Assembly: GCA_947646735.1 (NCBI GenBank)
Contig: CANTFK010000006.1
Span: forward strand, 59,808-123,807
DNA: 64,000 nt
Origin: Peronospora farinosa
Lineage: Eukaryota > Oomycota > Peronosporomycetes > Peronosporales > Peronosporaceae
Reading direction: 5' to 3'
The notes under the pieces are model-generated. The model saw nothing but the letters and a program-made list of their open reading frames with translations, did not search any database and was not told where the DNA came from. Within the stretch, counting starts at the first letter, position 1. Each line of letters starts with the position of its first letter. The position numbers and the translations under genes are program-made. Shown in pieces: positions 30,924-41,806 of the stretch.

Positions 30924-33213
30924 ATGATTCGCGTGCCCGGATCTTCTGGTGACTCGGGATTTCACCGTGAGTCCCTGAGAGAAGATGTAAAGGTCAAAAT
31001 TGAACCTGGGATTGAAGCGTCAGCGGTAGAGGGATCGCCGCAGATGCGTGAAGAAAAAGGATCCCCAGATCATCAGCATTTTGAGAGGGGCGCAGATGAG
31101 CAGGAAACAAAAGAGGAAGATCGATCACTCGATCTGGAAGAAAAACCTCTACCCCCTCCCCAGGTCCTTTAGAGGACCCCTGCGGATCGCGTTGCAAAAC
31201 GCAATCCGCTGGATAAAAATCCTTCCGTCATAACCGAGGGAAATTTATCCAAAACCACTCCGAATTCGAAGAAAAAGAAGAATTCGAAGCCATCTCGAGT
31301 GAAGATGAAGGCGCCTGAATTGGATCATGATGATATCGACATGAAGCCGGCGCATGAGGAAGACAAGCCGAAAGGGTGGCAACTGGATCAGTTGGAATGG
31401 TGTTTTCATTGGAAGGAGCTCAAAGATCTATTGTCAAGCGATCCCGTTCTAAAGGTTTTGAAATTAAAGTTGATTGGATCGCTGCGAGGACCAATTTCAG
31501 CTCCCATTCCGACACCGAACCAGTTGGAAGCGATCCGTCGGCTTATGGAGCTGCTCCAAAATTCTAGATTCACCGCTGGAACTTTTGACGCGCAGGTGCT
31601 GTTGGAATGCGATCATGATCGGATGATCCAAGCAGGGCGATCTCTTTTTTCGAAGCTAGTTCCTCTAACTGGAGAGCGCGATCCGGTGGATCAGACGATC
31701 CAGCCGATTGCAGATATACCAAAAGGATATCATACTGGATCTTCGCAGTATATGTCAGCGAAATCCGAAGGGGAGTCGGATGACTCGATTAACATGCAGC
31801 GGATGTCACTTGGACCGGCTGGTGCAGCGCACATTCGCGAACGACTTGTACCGACCAAGGCCATTGTGCGATCGACGACGGCACTCACAGCTGAAGAAAT
31901 GAAGGTGACTGGATAAGGTCAATTGCAATCCTATTTTGAAGCTGCTATGAGAAAGTACGAGCAGGATCAAGCTCGCCTGATCGCCAGTCGATCCGCGATC
32001 CCCACAGACACCCCAAAAGTTTGCATTTCGGATGTGGATATGGAATTGGCCGGATAGCGTCAATCGCGATCCAATAATTACGACCTAGATGATTTTGGGC
32101 TGGAGGATCTAAGACGGCCACAAGTCGCAAGTGCAGGCGCTGTACCTAAAGGTGGACTTGTCACGCAGCGAATTCGAATGTCTGCGATCGCAGATCCAAA
32201 AGAATTTACAGGACGGGACAAGGACGAAGATCGGGCGAGAAGCTGGGTCAACAAGGCCAAGTCGGCGTTCTTACGCGATCAAGTCCCGGATGATGAAAAA
32301 TGTCTAGTATTTGGTGACTTACTCACGGTGCCGGCACGAAATTTGAACAGCCAGATTAGTCGATCCACTCGGAATTCTTGGAAGTCGTTGTTGAAAACCT
32401 TCATGATCCAGTATTGTGGATATAGTATGTCTGTCGGGAGACAATACTATCATGCAAAGAAGCGATCCGATGAAAAGCCATTGGAATATTTGTATCGACT
32501 GAATGTGGCCGCGATCCGAGCAAAAATTCCCATTCGGGAGGGATCGCTCTCAATTTGCCGAGAGCATGTGGAACATTTCATTGATACACTTGATGATCGC
32601 GATCTGGCTAAGCAGTTGACGTTGTTACGCCTTGAAGACGCCGATGATATAAGAGAAACTCTGCAAACATATCAACGCATGGAGGGAAGACAATATACGA
32701 GTGCAATGGGGTCGAGCAAATTTCGTCAGCGATCTGCGTCGGCATCCACTCCGGCACCCTCGAAACCAACTCGTGCCGTGAGAGCGATTCGTCTGAAGGC
32801 AGTAGTAATGAGTCAGACTCGGATATAAGTGGATCAGACGCCGAAACAGATCGACGCAACTTATGTGTGGCTACAGTACCAGATCGCGTGAAGAAATATA
32901 GTGATCAACGCGCGGGATCGGACCATTTGGATTAAGATCGCGGTCCAGATCGCGTGGTGAATCAGAAGGCTTGTACCCATTGTGGGTCGAAGAAAGACGA
33001 TGATCGTGGATGCTGGAAGAGACTAACGTGTCAGAAGTGTGGTCGTAAGGGACATCCGTCGGACAAGTGTTTTTACACCTGTGCTGCCTGCGGAGATATC
33101 CATGAGCATGGTAAATGTCGAATGGAAGAAAGTACAACATGATACGCAAGTGGTATGTCCCAACCAAGCATGCTGGAATGCTTCCGCCGAAGGCTGAAGA
33201 AATGTTAAACTAG
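30924..33213 (+). pseudogene. Element 4 gag
   Basis: It begins MIRVPGSSGDSGFHRES, matching element 3 gag, directly after the LTR. The capsid part (EFTGRDKDEDRARSWVNKAK; RQYYHAKKRSDEKPLEYLYR) and knuckles (CTHCGSKKDDDRGCW, CQKCGRKGHPSDKC) are clear. Stops near 31172, 31916, 32055 and 32828 and a one-base deletion near 33130 break it. It ends GTTAAAC-TAG at 33204-33213. Confidence 0.85.
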
Positions 33214-33255
33214 GACGCTCGCCAGGTTGGAATCTGGTACGAGCCGAGCGTTCTA
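33204..33255 (+). promoter_or_regulatory. Slippery-like heptamer plus gag-stop hairpin (element 4)
   Basis: GTTAAAC (33204-33210) in the gag frame G-TTA-AAC is followed directly by TAG and the same 45-nt hairpin as element 3 (33211-33255). GUUAAAC is a known -1 slippery heptamer in arteriviruses. After a -1 shift the frame continues GRSPGWNLVRAERS and a conserved CI(F/Y)A(F/Y)VE(K/R). Zero spacing between heptamer and stem is unusual for classical frameshift sites, so the mechanism is inferred. Confidence 0.5.
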
Positions 33256-34162
33256 GGCTCTGCATTTATGCATTTGTGGAAAGAAGATCGACAGATCAGG
33301 GCGTTAGCACTCAGATCGACCCGAATAATACATGTGAAGATTCAAATTTCTGCGTTCAATATCAAGCGTCGTAAGAGTTGATGAATATGCCCGATCGCCT
33401 GCGAAAATGAAGCTCGACTTAGCACCAGGTGAATCACGGGGGTATTGGAAATATCATACCCCAGGAAAATGGTTCAAGCAAGCCAAGGCAACGGGCAAGA
33501 TGAACAATGAAAAGGCGATTATGTTGTTTGATTCTGGAGCCGAAGTCTCAATCGTCGACACCACCTTTGCTCGTAAGGTAGGATGTGTCATTGACGAGAG
33601 TCAGAGGCAAGAATGTGTCGGGATTGGTGAGAACACATACATGACGGACGGTCGTACAAGAATCAAGATCACGCTGAATGGATCGCTAGTCTATTAATTC
33701 GATGCTTGGGTAGGAGATCAAGTAGGTCAAGACACGATCCTAGGAATGGATATCATGGTCCCAGCTGGAATACGCCTGGATTTAGCAGATGGAACATTTT
33801 GTTTGCCTGATGAGGTCAGGATACTTCTGAATGAACGAAGACCTCCTTACCGGGCGACCATACAAGCGATCACAATTCCTGATCAATATGTGGTGATCCC
33901 AGTGGGTATATCGACTGAAGTGAAGATCGGGGTTAGTCCTCCTAAAGCCAAGATTTGGGTGAGGCGCGATCCGAAGTGGGTACCTACAGTAACTACGGGA
34001 CCAGGTCAGATCAAGTATCTACAGCTGACTAATATCGGCGACCAAGAAGTGACTTTAAGTCATGGATCGCCATTAGGTTGGTGGATGATCGCTGATATGA
34101 TACCTCGGTCCCCAGGGTATGTCTCGGTGGGATCGCGTCTGTATAAGAATGGCATACATTAG
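33256..34162 (+). pseudogene. Element 4 pol N-terminus and aspartic protease
   Basis: After the hairpin the -1 frame is open to a TAA near 33370. The protease ORF starts LDLAPGESRGYWKYH and includes LFDSGAEVSIVD (active-site DSG) and ILGMDIMVPAGIRLDLADG after a TAA near 33695. It ends SVGSRLYKNGIH at 34162. It closely parallels element 3. Confidence 0.85.
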
Positions 34163-34514
34163 CGTTCGAAGCGACAACGGATAGAGAAGAAGAACTACTG
34201 GAAGAATATACCGGACCGCTAGTGGATCATCCTTCGTACCCTACACCGAAGAAAATTTTTACACGCTCAAAGGCGGAAGCAGAAGAAAGGACTACGGAAA
34301 CGGTGAGACTTACGACACGACCCAATGATGAATGCGATGCGATAAAAGAAATCGGTGGCAACAATGTAGAAGATCTGTGATCGAAGATGAAAGTGAACAA
34401 GTAGCGCAATCTCCATGGGTAATCTATGCGATCAGAGGGATGTCAAATGTCGATCACGCGCAAGGGCCGTGGGGTGAAGATAATTACACTCACAATAACT
34501 ATACACAGAAATGT

Positions 34515-34815
34515 ATGGAGCGCGATCCGACAATTAATGACCGCGATCTGGCTGATCTGGCAATCAATGACCTCTATCTGGCCGATCTGGATCGCGATGA
34601 CCCCGATTCGACAATTAAGGACTGCGATCTGGCCGATCCGGTAGTTAATGACCGCGATCTGGCTGATCTAGCCGATCTGGATCGCGATGACCGCGATCTG
34701 GTCGATCCGGTAGTTGATGACCGCGATCTATCCGATCTGGATCGCGATGACCGCGATCTGGTCGATTAGGTAGTTGATGACCGCGATCTGGCCTATCTGG
34801 ATCGCGATCTGCGAG
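34515..34815 (+). repeat. Coding tandem repeat in PR-RT linker of element 4
   Basis: A repeated motif of 8-17 residues rich in Asp/Leu (NDRDLADL, LDRDDRDLVDPV) is encoded by units of GACCGCGATCTGG and CTGGATCGCGAT. It is open in one frame to a TAG at 34767. Elements 1 and 2 also have tandem repeats at this polyprotein position but with unrelated sequence. Confidence 0.7.
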
Positions 34816-35063
34816 AACAAGAGCAAGCTAGTGATACTACGACTATCAACGACGAATGTAATTTAGCCGGAGGAAGTGTAAAGATGAAGCCTGAAGACTC
34901 GATGTTATATCACGAGAGTGGTGAATTGTATGCCGAAGACGTGGATCAGCATATGGCTGTCTTGCCTGAGATTGTGTCATCCACCGAAGAAGTTACGATT
35001 GATGATATCCAAGTAAGCGATCCGGGAGTTTCTCTAACCAAGGATTAAGAAGGTCTACGGCAA

Positions 35064-36089
35064 TTGATTTGGGCGAACCGACACTTACTCATCGGCAAAG
35101 GAAATGCGCTTCCTCCTGCAGCTCGAGGAGCAGTATGTGATATCGATGTTGGTGGAGCACACCCGATCGCACAACGAGTACGACCGGTCGCTCCCAAATT
35201 TTTAAAGAAGTTCGCTGACTTAATCAAAGGATTACTATCAGCCAGGATTATCCAGCCGTCGACATCACCATGGTCTTCGCCGATTGTAGAAATTATAAAA
35301 AAGAATGGTGTCGACATTCGGTTATGTATTGACTATCGGCGGGTGAATCAACTCACAAGATTGATGGTGTATCCTATGCCTCTGATTAGCGAGTTATTGC
35401 AAGATATGGATAAAGCTATGTGGTATTGTTCGTTGGATATGGCCAGTGGGTTTTAGGTCGTGGAAATGAACGAGCGAGCAAGGATGATTTCTGCTTTTAT
35501 CACGCCGTCAGGTCTGTTCGAGTGGTTACGAATGCCGTTTGGGCTAAAAACGCTCCGCACATTTACCAACGTCTAATTGATTATGCACTGTATGGATACC
35601 GCAAGATCGGTACGGATCCAAACGCAATTGCCGCAGGATCACTCGACTCCACTGATACGGTAACGGGATCGCCAAAGCTGGTTGATGTATTCACCGAAGG
35701 CGAACCGGATACTAGCCAGAAGACATCTGTGCTCGGCCGAAGGTCATATATTGATGACATATTGATTCCAGCAACATCGTGGGCCTCCTTATATGATAAG
35801 GTAAGGCGATTGTTAGAAGTATGCAATGAATGGAATTTGTCGATCAGTCTCGCTAAGAGTTTTTGGGGACGACGCAAGGTGGACTACCTGGGTCATCAAG
35901 TCTCACTTGCAGGAATAGAAGCTCAACCAAAGGATTTGGGTTCGCTGGTGAACATTCCGTTACCAAAAACGTTGCGATCGATGCAATCTTTTCTGGGAAG
36001 TTTAAATTACTATAGTCGATTTGTCGAAGACTTTGCGATTTATGCGTCAGTGCTATATGAATTACGCGAAGCAGATTTCCACGAAATCC
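35064..36089 (+). pseudogene. Element 4 reverse transcriptase
   Basis: Motifs KGNALPPAARGAVCDIDVGG, RLCIDYRRVNQ, CSLDMASGF followed by TAG (35453-35455), EWLRMPFGLK, then a frame change, and SYIDDILIP (YIDD intact). The connection domain (FLGSLNYYSRFVEDFAIYAS) ends abruptly at ADFHEIR. RNase H and integrase do not follow. Confidence 0.88.
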
Positions 36090-37458
36090 GCTGTTCTGAC
36101 AAGATGAATTCGTCATACTCAGAGTCAGGCGAAGGCGAGGGACACGTTTTGCGTTTCCTTTTAGCTTTCGACGAAACATTGGGTCGTGTTGTAATAACGG
36201 ATCGCACCGACTTGGCAGATCGCGCCGGAGTACCAGATCGCGTCGAATTACCAGATCGCGTTAAATTACCAGATCGCGGTGGAGTACCAGATCGCGGTGG
36301 AGTACCAGATCGCGCTGAAGTACCAGATCGCGCTGAAGTATCAGATCGCTTCAGGGTACCACCAGATCGCGTCGAAGTACCAGATCGCGTCAGGGTACCA
36401 CCAGATCGCGTCGAAGTACCAGATCGCGCTGGAATGCCACATCTCTCCGAGGTCACAGATTGAGCAGAAGTACCGGAAGCGCGGCGGGGACGTTTACAGG
36501 GGACGTCCAGAGTCGGTGAAGACGACGCACGTTTGCGATTGGGTGACGAGGGATTGGACAGCGCGAGAAGGCTAGTCGGAGAAGGAAGTAAGCCTGTAGC
36601 CAATTCTGTCAGATGCGAACGAAGTAAATCTCTATCCTGGATGGCCAGATCGCGCTCCGCCTCTCGATTTGCAACTTCGGTACGAAGTCGACCCAAAGCT
36701 GCGTCGTTCCGAATACTCGCACTCAGGAGGCGATCATGATCAAGCTCGAGTGCGGTCAGCGTCTTTTGCAGTTGTTTCACGGCTTGCTGGGCCTGAGAAC
36801 GAGCTTTCTTGTACTTGGACGCCTTGCTTTTCATGCGTCGAAGATCAGCGGCCAAAGCACTGTCTGCCGTATTACGCTGTGCGAGGATTGAGTCCAGTTG
36901 CTGTTGGAGGGACGAGATCTGCTGCCGGAATTTTTCTTCCTGGGTTCGCTGAAGATTGGCCGCCTCACGGAGGAATTTATCCTGCAGGCGATGTTTCTCT
37001 GCATTGGCTCGAAACAAGGCATTCTTCAGATCGGCGATCTCCTGAGACTGATCCGTTCGCTGGTTCAGTTATTCGTCGAGATCTTCGGCCATGTGGAGAG
37101 CAGCATCAAGTTGTTGACGCAACTCTTCATCTTGACGCAAGACGAATGTGCACAGTCGAGGCACCAACGCGTGATACGAATTGAATTCCGTCTCCAGCTG
37201 ATTTCCACGAAATCCCTACTCCTGCAAGGCATTTTCCATGGAGTGATAGCTTTCCACGATGGTATCTTGGGCTTCCAGGCGGTCATACAACGAAGAAACC
37301 AACGAGATCGCGTTTTGACGATCCGTAACGGGAGGAAGGATTATCCGGGTAGACGGGAGCAGGATACGCGATCCGGTAGAGGAATCCATCGTTGGATCGC
37401 GCGTAACGAGCACACCAGTTTGAGGGTGGCGATCGTTTTCGGGTGTAGATCTGGCCAT
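36040..37458 (-). pseudogene. Antisense coiled-coil ORF of element 4
   Basis: A single minus-strand frame of about 473 codons from ATG 37458 (MARSTPENDRHP), close to the 3' LTR, to 36040, with two stops (TAG at 37216-37218, TAA near 37069). The middle is a long coiled coil (EKFRQQISSLQQQLDSIL; SQAQQAVKQLQKTLTALELD). It is followed by Ser/Pro sequence with basic clusters (PNRKRASSSP, CKRPRRASG), a repeat of RSGT/TRSG units encoded by a CCAGATCGCG repeat on the plus strand, a basic KAKRKRKT and an acidic SPDSEYDEF end. Architecture parallels the antisense ORF of element 3. No known domain recognised. Confidence 0.6.
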
Positions 37459-37543
37459 AAGGGACGAAGTGACAAGAAGAGTGAAGCGAGACAGTGCACA
37501 GTTAGGCCAACACTGTATGTGGGCTATCGGTGCAGGGGACGAT

Positions 37544-39023
37544 TGTGGCGAAGTGAAGGAGTGAATTTCGCCAAGTGTGATCGCATATTTTCGTTTAAGT
37601 CCGAAATGGCCAATATTAATGAGTCGCGATCTCACAGAAAGATTTCGAGATGACGTCAAATGGGATGGAAAACAGTGAATGGTGTAGTTTGCAGTTCTAT
37701 GTGGGGTCAAATATGGCCTAGAAACTACGCTATTGCGATCTCCAGTATTTCCGATGGCGATCCGCGTGAACGCGATCGCTAAGAAGGAGGATGAGTACAT
37801 CCAAGTATGTGGAAGACGGTCTGGTGTGGATCACGTCACTATGGAGGACTGGAATGGTGGACATGACATGTCACATAGATGGAACATCTCACATGACCTG
37901 AGAAAAGATAAAAAGGACAAGTCGTGATCCGGCGGATCGCGATCCGATGCTAATTATTAGTATCGCGATCCAATATTAATTATTAGTACCGCGATCCGAT
38001 ATTAATTATTAGTATCGCGATCCGATGCTAATTATTAGTACCGCGATCCGATGCTAATTATTAGTATCGCGATCCAATATTAATTATTAGTACCGCGATC
38101 CGATATTAATTATTAGTATCGCGATCCGATGCTAATTAATAGTAACGCGATCTGATATTAATTATTTAGTACCGCGATCCGATACTAATTATTTAGTAAC
38201 GCGATCTGATATTAATTATTAGTACCGCGATCTGATATTAATTATTTAGTACCGCGATCCGATACTAATTATTTAGTACCGCGATCCGATACTAATTATT
38301 AGTACCGCGATCTGATACTAAAATGGTATTAGATCTGAGCAAGGTAGCGATCCAGATCGCGGCGATATTGGAGTGGACCACATTACAAGATCTGATTTTT
38401 CCGAAAGGGCGATACGTGGCAATAGATCCTGAGCTACAGATAGTCAAGATCATAGGTTTTGGTATTTGATTGGTAACATTAACAGAGTTCAATTTGCTTC
38501 TAAGTACACGTGTCGACTTCTCTTCCGGGCTGGATTCTTTGGCCACCCGACGTCTCAAGGAAGTCTACATACTACGCAAGTCATATCTCTGGATTGTCTG
38601 GCCAGGGATTGCAAGAATTCTCAACAAAACAACTCAAGCTGCGATTGGACGCAGAGGACTAAGAAGTCCAGATACAAGATTGCGAGACGGCTCAAGTGGT
38701 CAGAAGGCAGGCGTATCAAGTATCAACCCATTGGATAAGGCGATCTCAAGGGAGATCAGGGCGACTCAAACAGAGCACCCCAAGAACAACTGCGATCATG
38801 TGAGGAATTCCACTCGATCGCCCCCCACCTATCCCTAACACAATCAAGTACAACATCGACTCAAGTCCACCGAGAAGAGTGCAACCCGCCCTACCGACGG
38901 GTACAGAAGGTAAGGAAGGAATTGCTTTACACGGAAACGGAGTAACCCCTCCGATAGTCGGTCGTCTGGGCGCCAGTGAAGTTGGACACGCATCAGCAAT
39001 TTTGCGAATCCCACTCCACCACA
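37544..39023 (+). repeat. Element 4 3' LTR
   Basis: Same length and sequence as the 5' LTR at an offset of exactly 8100, with about 8 differences. A polypurine-like GTGCAGGGGA lies just before it (element 3 has GTGCAGGGGG at the equivalent place). Tandem repeats at about 37930-38318. Confidence 0.9.
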
Positions 39024-39605
39024 CTACGGTCGGCTAGTCAGGCTCGGGTACAAGCGCATAATGAAGGTGTAGTCGGCCACGAATTTCAGCCAGGGTCCCG
39101 GTATGGTTATACTTAGACCGGTGAACGAGGGGTATGCCAAAAATTTGGCCCATCTATGGCACGGACCGTTCAGAGTCCAGGAATTAGTCGGATATCATGC
39201 AGTAAGTCTGGAATTACGAGGTACAGAATACAGACTATTCCCAATCGTGCACATCTCCAAGCTCAAGCCCGTCAGAAAGTTCCCTGATCGGCCTAACAGC
39301 GAGCTGAAGGTGGATGGAACAGATCGATTCGAGTCGATTTCGACGAATGTCTGCTACCAGAAGACAGCCGGGTGCGGGAATTGGAAGAAGGCGAGTATGA
39401 AGTCGAAGAAATTTTAGAGAGTCGTACCGGCAAGGAGACTCGGTAAGGGAGGCAACAACGAGAATTCCTCGTGCAATGGAAGGGGCACCCTGACCCCTCG
39501 TGGGCGGACGAAGTGGATCTGAATGGCGGAGCTTTACTCCGGGAATTCGAGCGCAAGAAGACAAGCCATAATCGCTTCGAAGTAATGCAAAGCCATGAAA
39601 ACTAG
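39024..39605 (+). pseudogene. Element 3 integrase C-terminus (GPF/Y) and chromodomain
   Basis: Continues the integrase frame (RSASQARVQAHNE). The GPF/Y module (LWHGPFRVQELVGYHAVSLE; LFPIVHISKLKPVRKF) is followed, after a frame change near 39340, by a chromodomain: EGEYEVEEILESR, REFLVQWKGHPDPSWADEVD and a closing helix GALLREFERKK. One in-frame TAA (near 39441) lies inside the chromodomain loop. It ends at TAG 39603-39605. Confidence 0.85.
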
Positions 39606-39624
39606 CAGACGGTAGCAAGATCCT

Positions 39625-39715
39625 TGGAAGGTAGACCGGGTCCCTCATTGATAGACCTAGTCCCTCATTGGTCGTCCCGGCCCCTCGTTGGCAGACTTGG
39701 GTCGCCTACGGGGCG
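39625..39715 (+). repeat. Internal copy of the element 3 LTR repeat unit
   Basis: Just after the pol stop there are four imperfect units of the LTR-type repeat (GTAGACCGGGTCCCTCATTG, ATAGACCTAGTCCCTCATTG, GTCGTCCCGGCCCCTCGTTG). The same word is thus present outside the LTRs. Confidence 0.7.
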
Positions 39716-40062
39716 ACTTCGAACTTCCACGAGTCAGGAGTATAGAAGAATGGAGGACAAAGGAGGAAGATTGCCAAGATCACCTGGAACAGAGGAAAAC
39801 ATGGCAAGAGGAGATAGAAGACGGACAAGCACACAAAATAGGATCGAAGAGAAAAGAAGATTAATGTTCAGGGGAAGACCTAAACGGGTGGCCCAAACTT
39901 ACCTTTGAGGCGTGGAACTAGAGCACCAGGATGGGTTACAGAAGACAACCGATACTGGGTGAGCCACGGCCACGCGGAATCCGACACCCGAAGGGCCTCA
40001 AGCAGGTCGACTGGGTCCGACCCCTCTTTACGACCAGGGAACCAATATACCACACGGCGGGT

Positions 40063-40425
40063 TCATGGAAGATGACGGAAGAAAGGGTCCAGGAAAATGT
40101 CGAGATAGCAGCGGCCCTTGCTCATCCCAATGAAGATAAAGCTGACCACCTCCCGCCACGCTCGATTCGCCCGACTCCGACGCTTCTTCCGCGCGTTGTA
40201 GTATGACGCGAGGAAAGAGTTCGAGCGCGCTTGGTCCTTGGAGATCCATAGGCAGTGGGTCGCCTCCCAAAGTGCTTGACTATGCTCTTCGTCAAACTGG
40301 ATGTAAGCCGCTGCCAACTGGGCGAACCAGCCAACAGATCGGAAAGAAACGGGTTGCATGGGAACACGAGCTTCCACCCAAGGTTCCGCCGCCAGTAATC
40401 TCTGAATCATTTGAGAGTTCATCAA
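40063..40425 (-). CDS. Distal antisense ORF of element 3
   Basis: A 120-codon minus-strand ORF with a tryptophan- and Arg-rich composition (QALWEATHCLWISKDQARSN; NARKKRRSRANRAWREVVSF). It lies about 150 nt beyond the stop of the main antisense ORF on the same strand. It may be a second exon: the main ORF ends in a sequence that reads GC|GTAAGT. No exact acceptor could be fixed. Confidence 0.35.
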   Translation of the reverse strand: MMNSQMIQRLLAAEPWVEARVPMQPVSFRSVGWFAQLAAAYIQFDEEHSQALWEATHCLWISKDQARSNSFLASYYNARKKRRSRANRAWREVVSFIFIGMSKGRCYLDIFLDPFFRHLP

Positions 40426-40572
40426 CGACTTCTTCCATTTGGGAGGGCGGTCGAGGTTTCCTTCCGGAGGACCAAACCAACCTCAACGTAGATCCAGCTG
40501 GTCGACCAAGTATTTGGGAGGCATTGTTACAATGCACCAAGAATTGACCAGGTCGACTGGCCAAGGTGCCAC

Positions 40573-41760
40573 TTACGCGGCGGAGAAGGTCTTCGACTGC
40601 ATGTACCCTGGGATCATGACATCCTTGGGAAGCAAGCAAGAGTCGGCCGAAGGAGGCGAAGTGTCGTCCGCAACAGTGGGCGTGCTCTTTTCTTTCCCCG
40701 CAGACGACTCGGTCTCCGAGTCCGATGTCCCGAACATCGCCCGTTTCAACGAGAGGCCGGTAGCCGAGGTGGTCCTCAATGGGGGAGCGGACGTCGGCGG
40801 AAGACATACAGAGTTTGCACTGGTGGGGCGCCGATTAGAAGAATGAGACTTGGCCAGAGCCGCCCGAAGTGTCTCGTTGTCGTCGCTGAGGTCGTCGTCC
40901 GAAGACTCCAGCAAGACAGGAGAACGGCCACCAGAGACTGCCGACAGCGGTATGGCAGATGCGTCGGGCCTCGGAGGTTTGGAAGCTTTGGCAGGTACAC
41001 GGGGTGACGGCCGCCTGGTCCGTTTACCAAGTGCTTTCGCCGGCCTCGAAGGGGAACCTGCGACCGGAGGCGAAGTCGCCGAAGGAGGAGCTGTTCCCGG
41101 GAGTGGCCCATCGAAGAAGTCGACGTGGTCAAGCTCTGCGGCGAGAAGCGAGTACCGGCTTCGAATGTGGTCGACCTTCCATCGCAGACGATCCACCAGT
41201 GTAGTCTCGTGCTGAAGAGCTTCGCGGAGTTGGACCACCAGCCGGGAATTGTCGCGCAACGTCTCTTCCAAACGCTCACAACGAGTGGCCAATAAGGTGG
41301 CCGAAGTGGGAAGGACACCTAGCCGACCCTCGCAGTCTTCTATGCGGTGGGAGTGTGCGTCCAAGAGAGCTTGCAGTTCCTGCAAATCCACACGTACGTT
41401 GAAGGGTGCGGAAGACGGATGGTCAACCATGGAGGCCGGCGTGACAGAAGGATCTGCCGTCTCGTCAGGAGGCAAAGCGGTGAAAACAGGAGAGCTGTAA
41501 ACGACAACAGTTTCGGCAGCACTCAACGGTGAAGACACCGGCCCGGGAAGGTCGGCCAAGGACGCCTCTTCACATGGAGAGTCAACCGAAGGGGCGACGA
41601 CGATCGAGGTCGGCTCTTCAGACGGTGGATCAGCGGACGGTGGGCCAGCAGACGGTAAGTCAGAACCAGGGGACGACATGGCTGGAAAGACACAAGTTAG
41701 AGATGGACGAGCAACAAAGGGTACAGTAAAGGGCCTACTTGACGAAGGAAGTGAAGACAT
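40573..41760 (-). CDS. Antisense coiled-coil ORF of element 3 (395 aa, intact)
   Basis: Uninterrupted minus-strand ORF from ATG 41760 (MSSLPSSSRPF), 47 nt inside the 3' LTR boundary, to TAA 40573. It is opposite in sense to gag-pol. The order is a Ser/Pro-rich N-terminus, a coiled coil (VDLQELQALLDAHSHRIEDC; TRCERLEETLRDNSRLVVQL), basic clusters (KALGKRTRRPSPR), an acidic SSDDDLSDDNETL and a Ser-rich tail. Element 4 has a protein of the same architecture at the same place. The basic clusters suggest nuclear localisation (inference). The frame is intact while gag-pol carries several stops. The sequence around the stop (GCGTAAGTGG) is a strong splice donor. Confidence 0.6.
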   Translation of the reverse strand: MSSLPSSSRPFTVPFVARPSLTCVFPAMSSPGSDLPSAGPPSADPPSEEPTSIVVAPSVDSPCEEASLADLPGPVSSPLSAAETVVVYSSPVFTALPPDETADPSVTPASMVDHPSSAPFNVRVDLQELQALLDAHSHRIEDCEGRLGVLPTSATLLATRCERLEETLRDNSRLVVQLREALQHETTLVDRLRWKVDHIRSRYSLLAAELDHVDFFDGPLPGTAPPSATSPPVAGSPSRPAKALGKRTRRPSPRVPAKASKPPRPDASAIPLSAVSGGRSPVLLESSDDDLSDDNETLRAALAKSHSSNRRPTSANSVCLPPTSAPPLRTTSATGLSLKRAMFGTSDSETESSAGKEKSTPTVADDTSPPSADSCLLPKDVMIPGYMQSKTFSAA

Positions 41761-41806
41761 GCGCGTGCTCAATCCGTTGTACGGTTGAGCAAGTGCAGGG
41801 GGCGGC

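Larger units (their letters stand above)
29444..39023 (+). mobile_element. Element 4: nested, deleted relative of element 3
   Basis: Direct LTRs of exactly 1480 bp (29444-30923 and 37544-39023) differ at about 8 positions, six of them in the first 100 bp. It is inserted in the element 3 integrase; flanks CTAT (29440-29443) and CTAC (39024-39027) suggest a 4-bp target duplication with one change. The internal region has gag, PR and RT, but RNase H, the second RNase H and integrase are absent: the sequence jumps from the RT connection domain (36075-36089) to the antisense ORF region. It is non-autonomous. Confidence 0.92.

Noticed and set aside
36040..36463. Plus-strand repeat protein (PDRVEVPDRAG...) following the element 4 RT
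   Set aside because: It is the complement of the RSGT repeats in the antisense ORF; the RT frame simply runs into unrelated sequence after the deletion.
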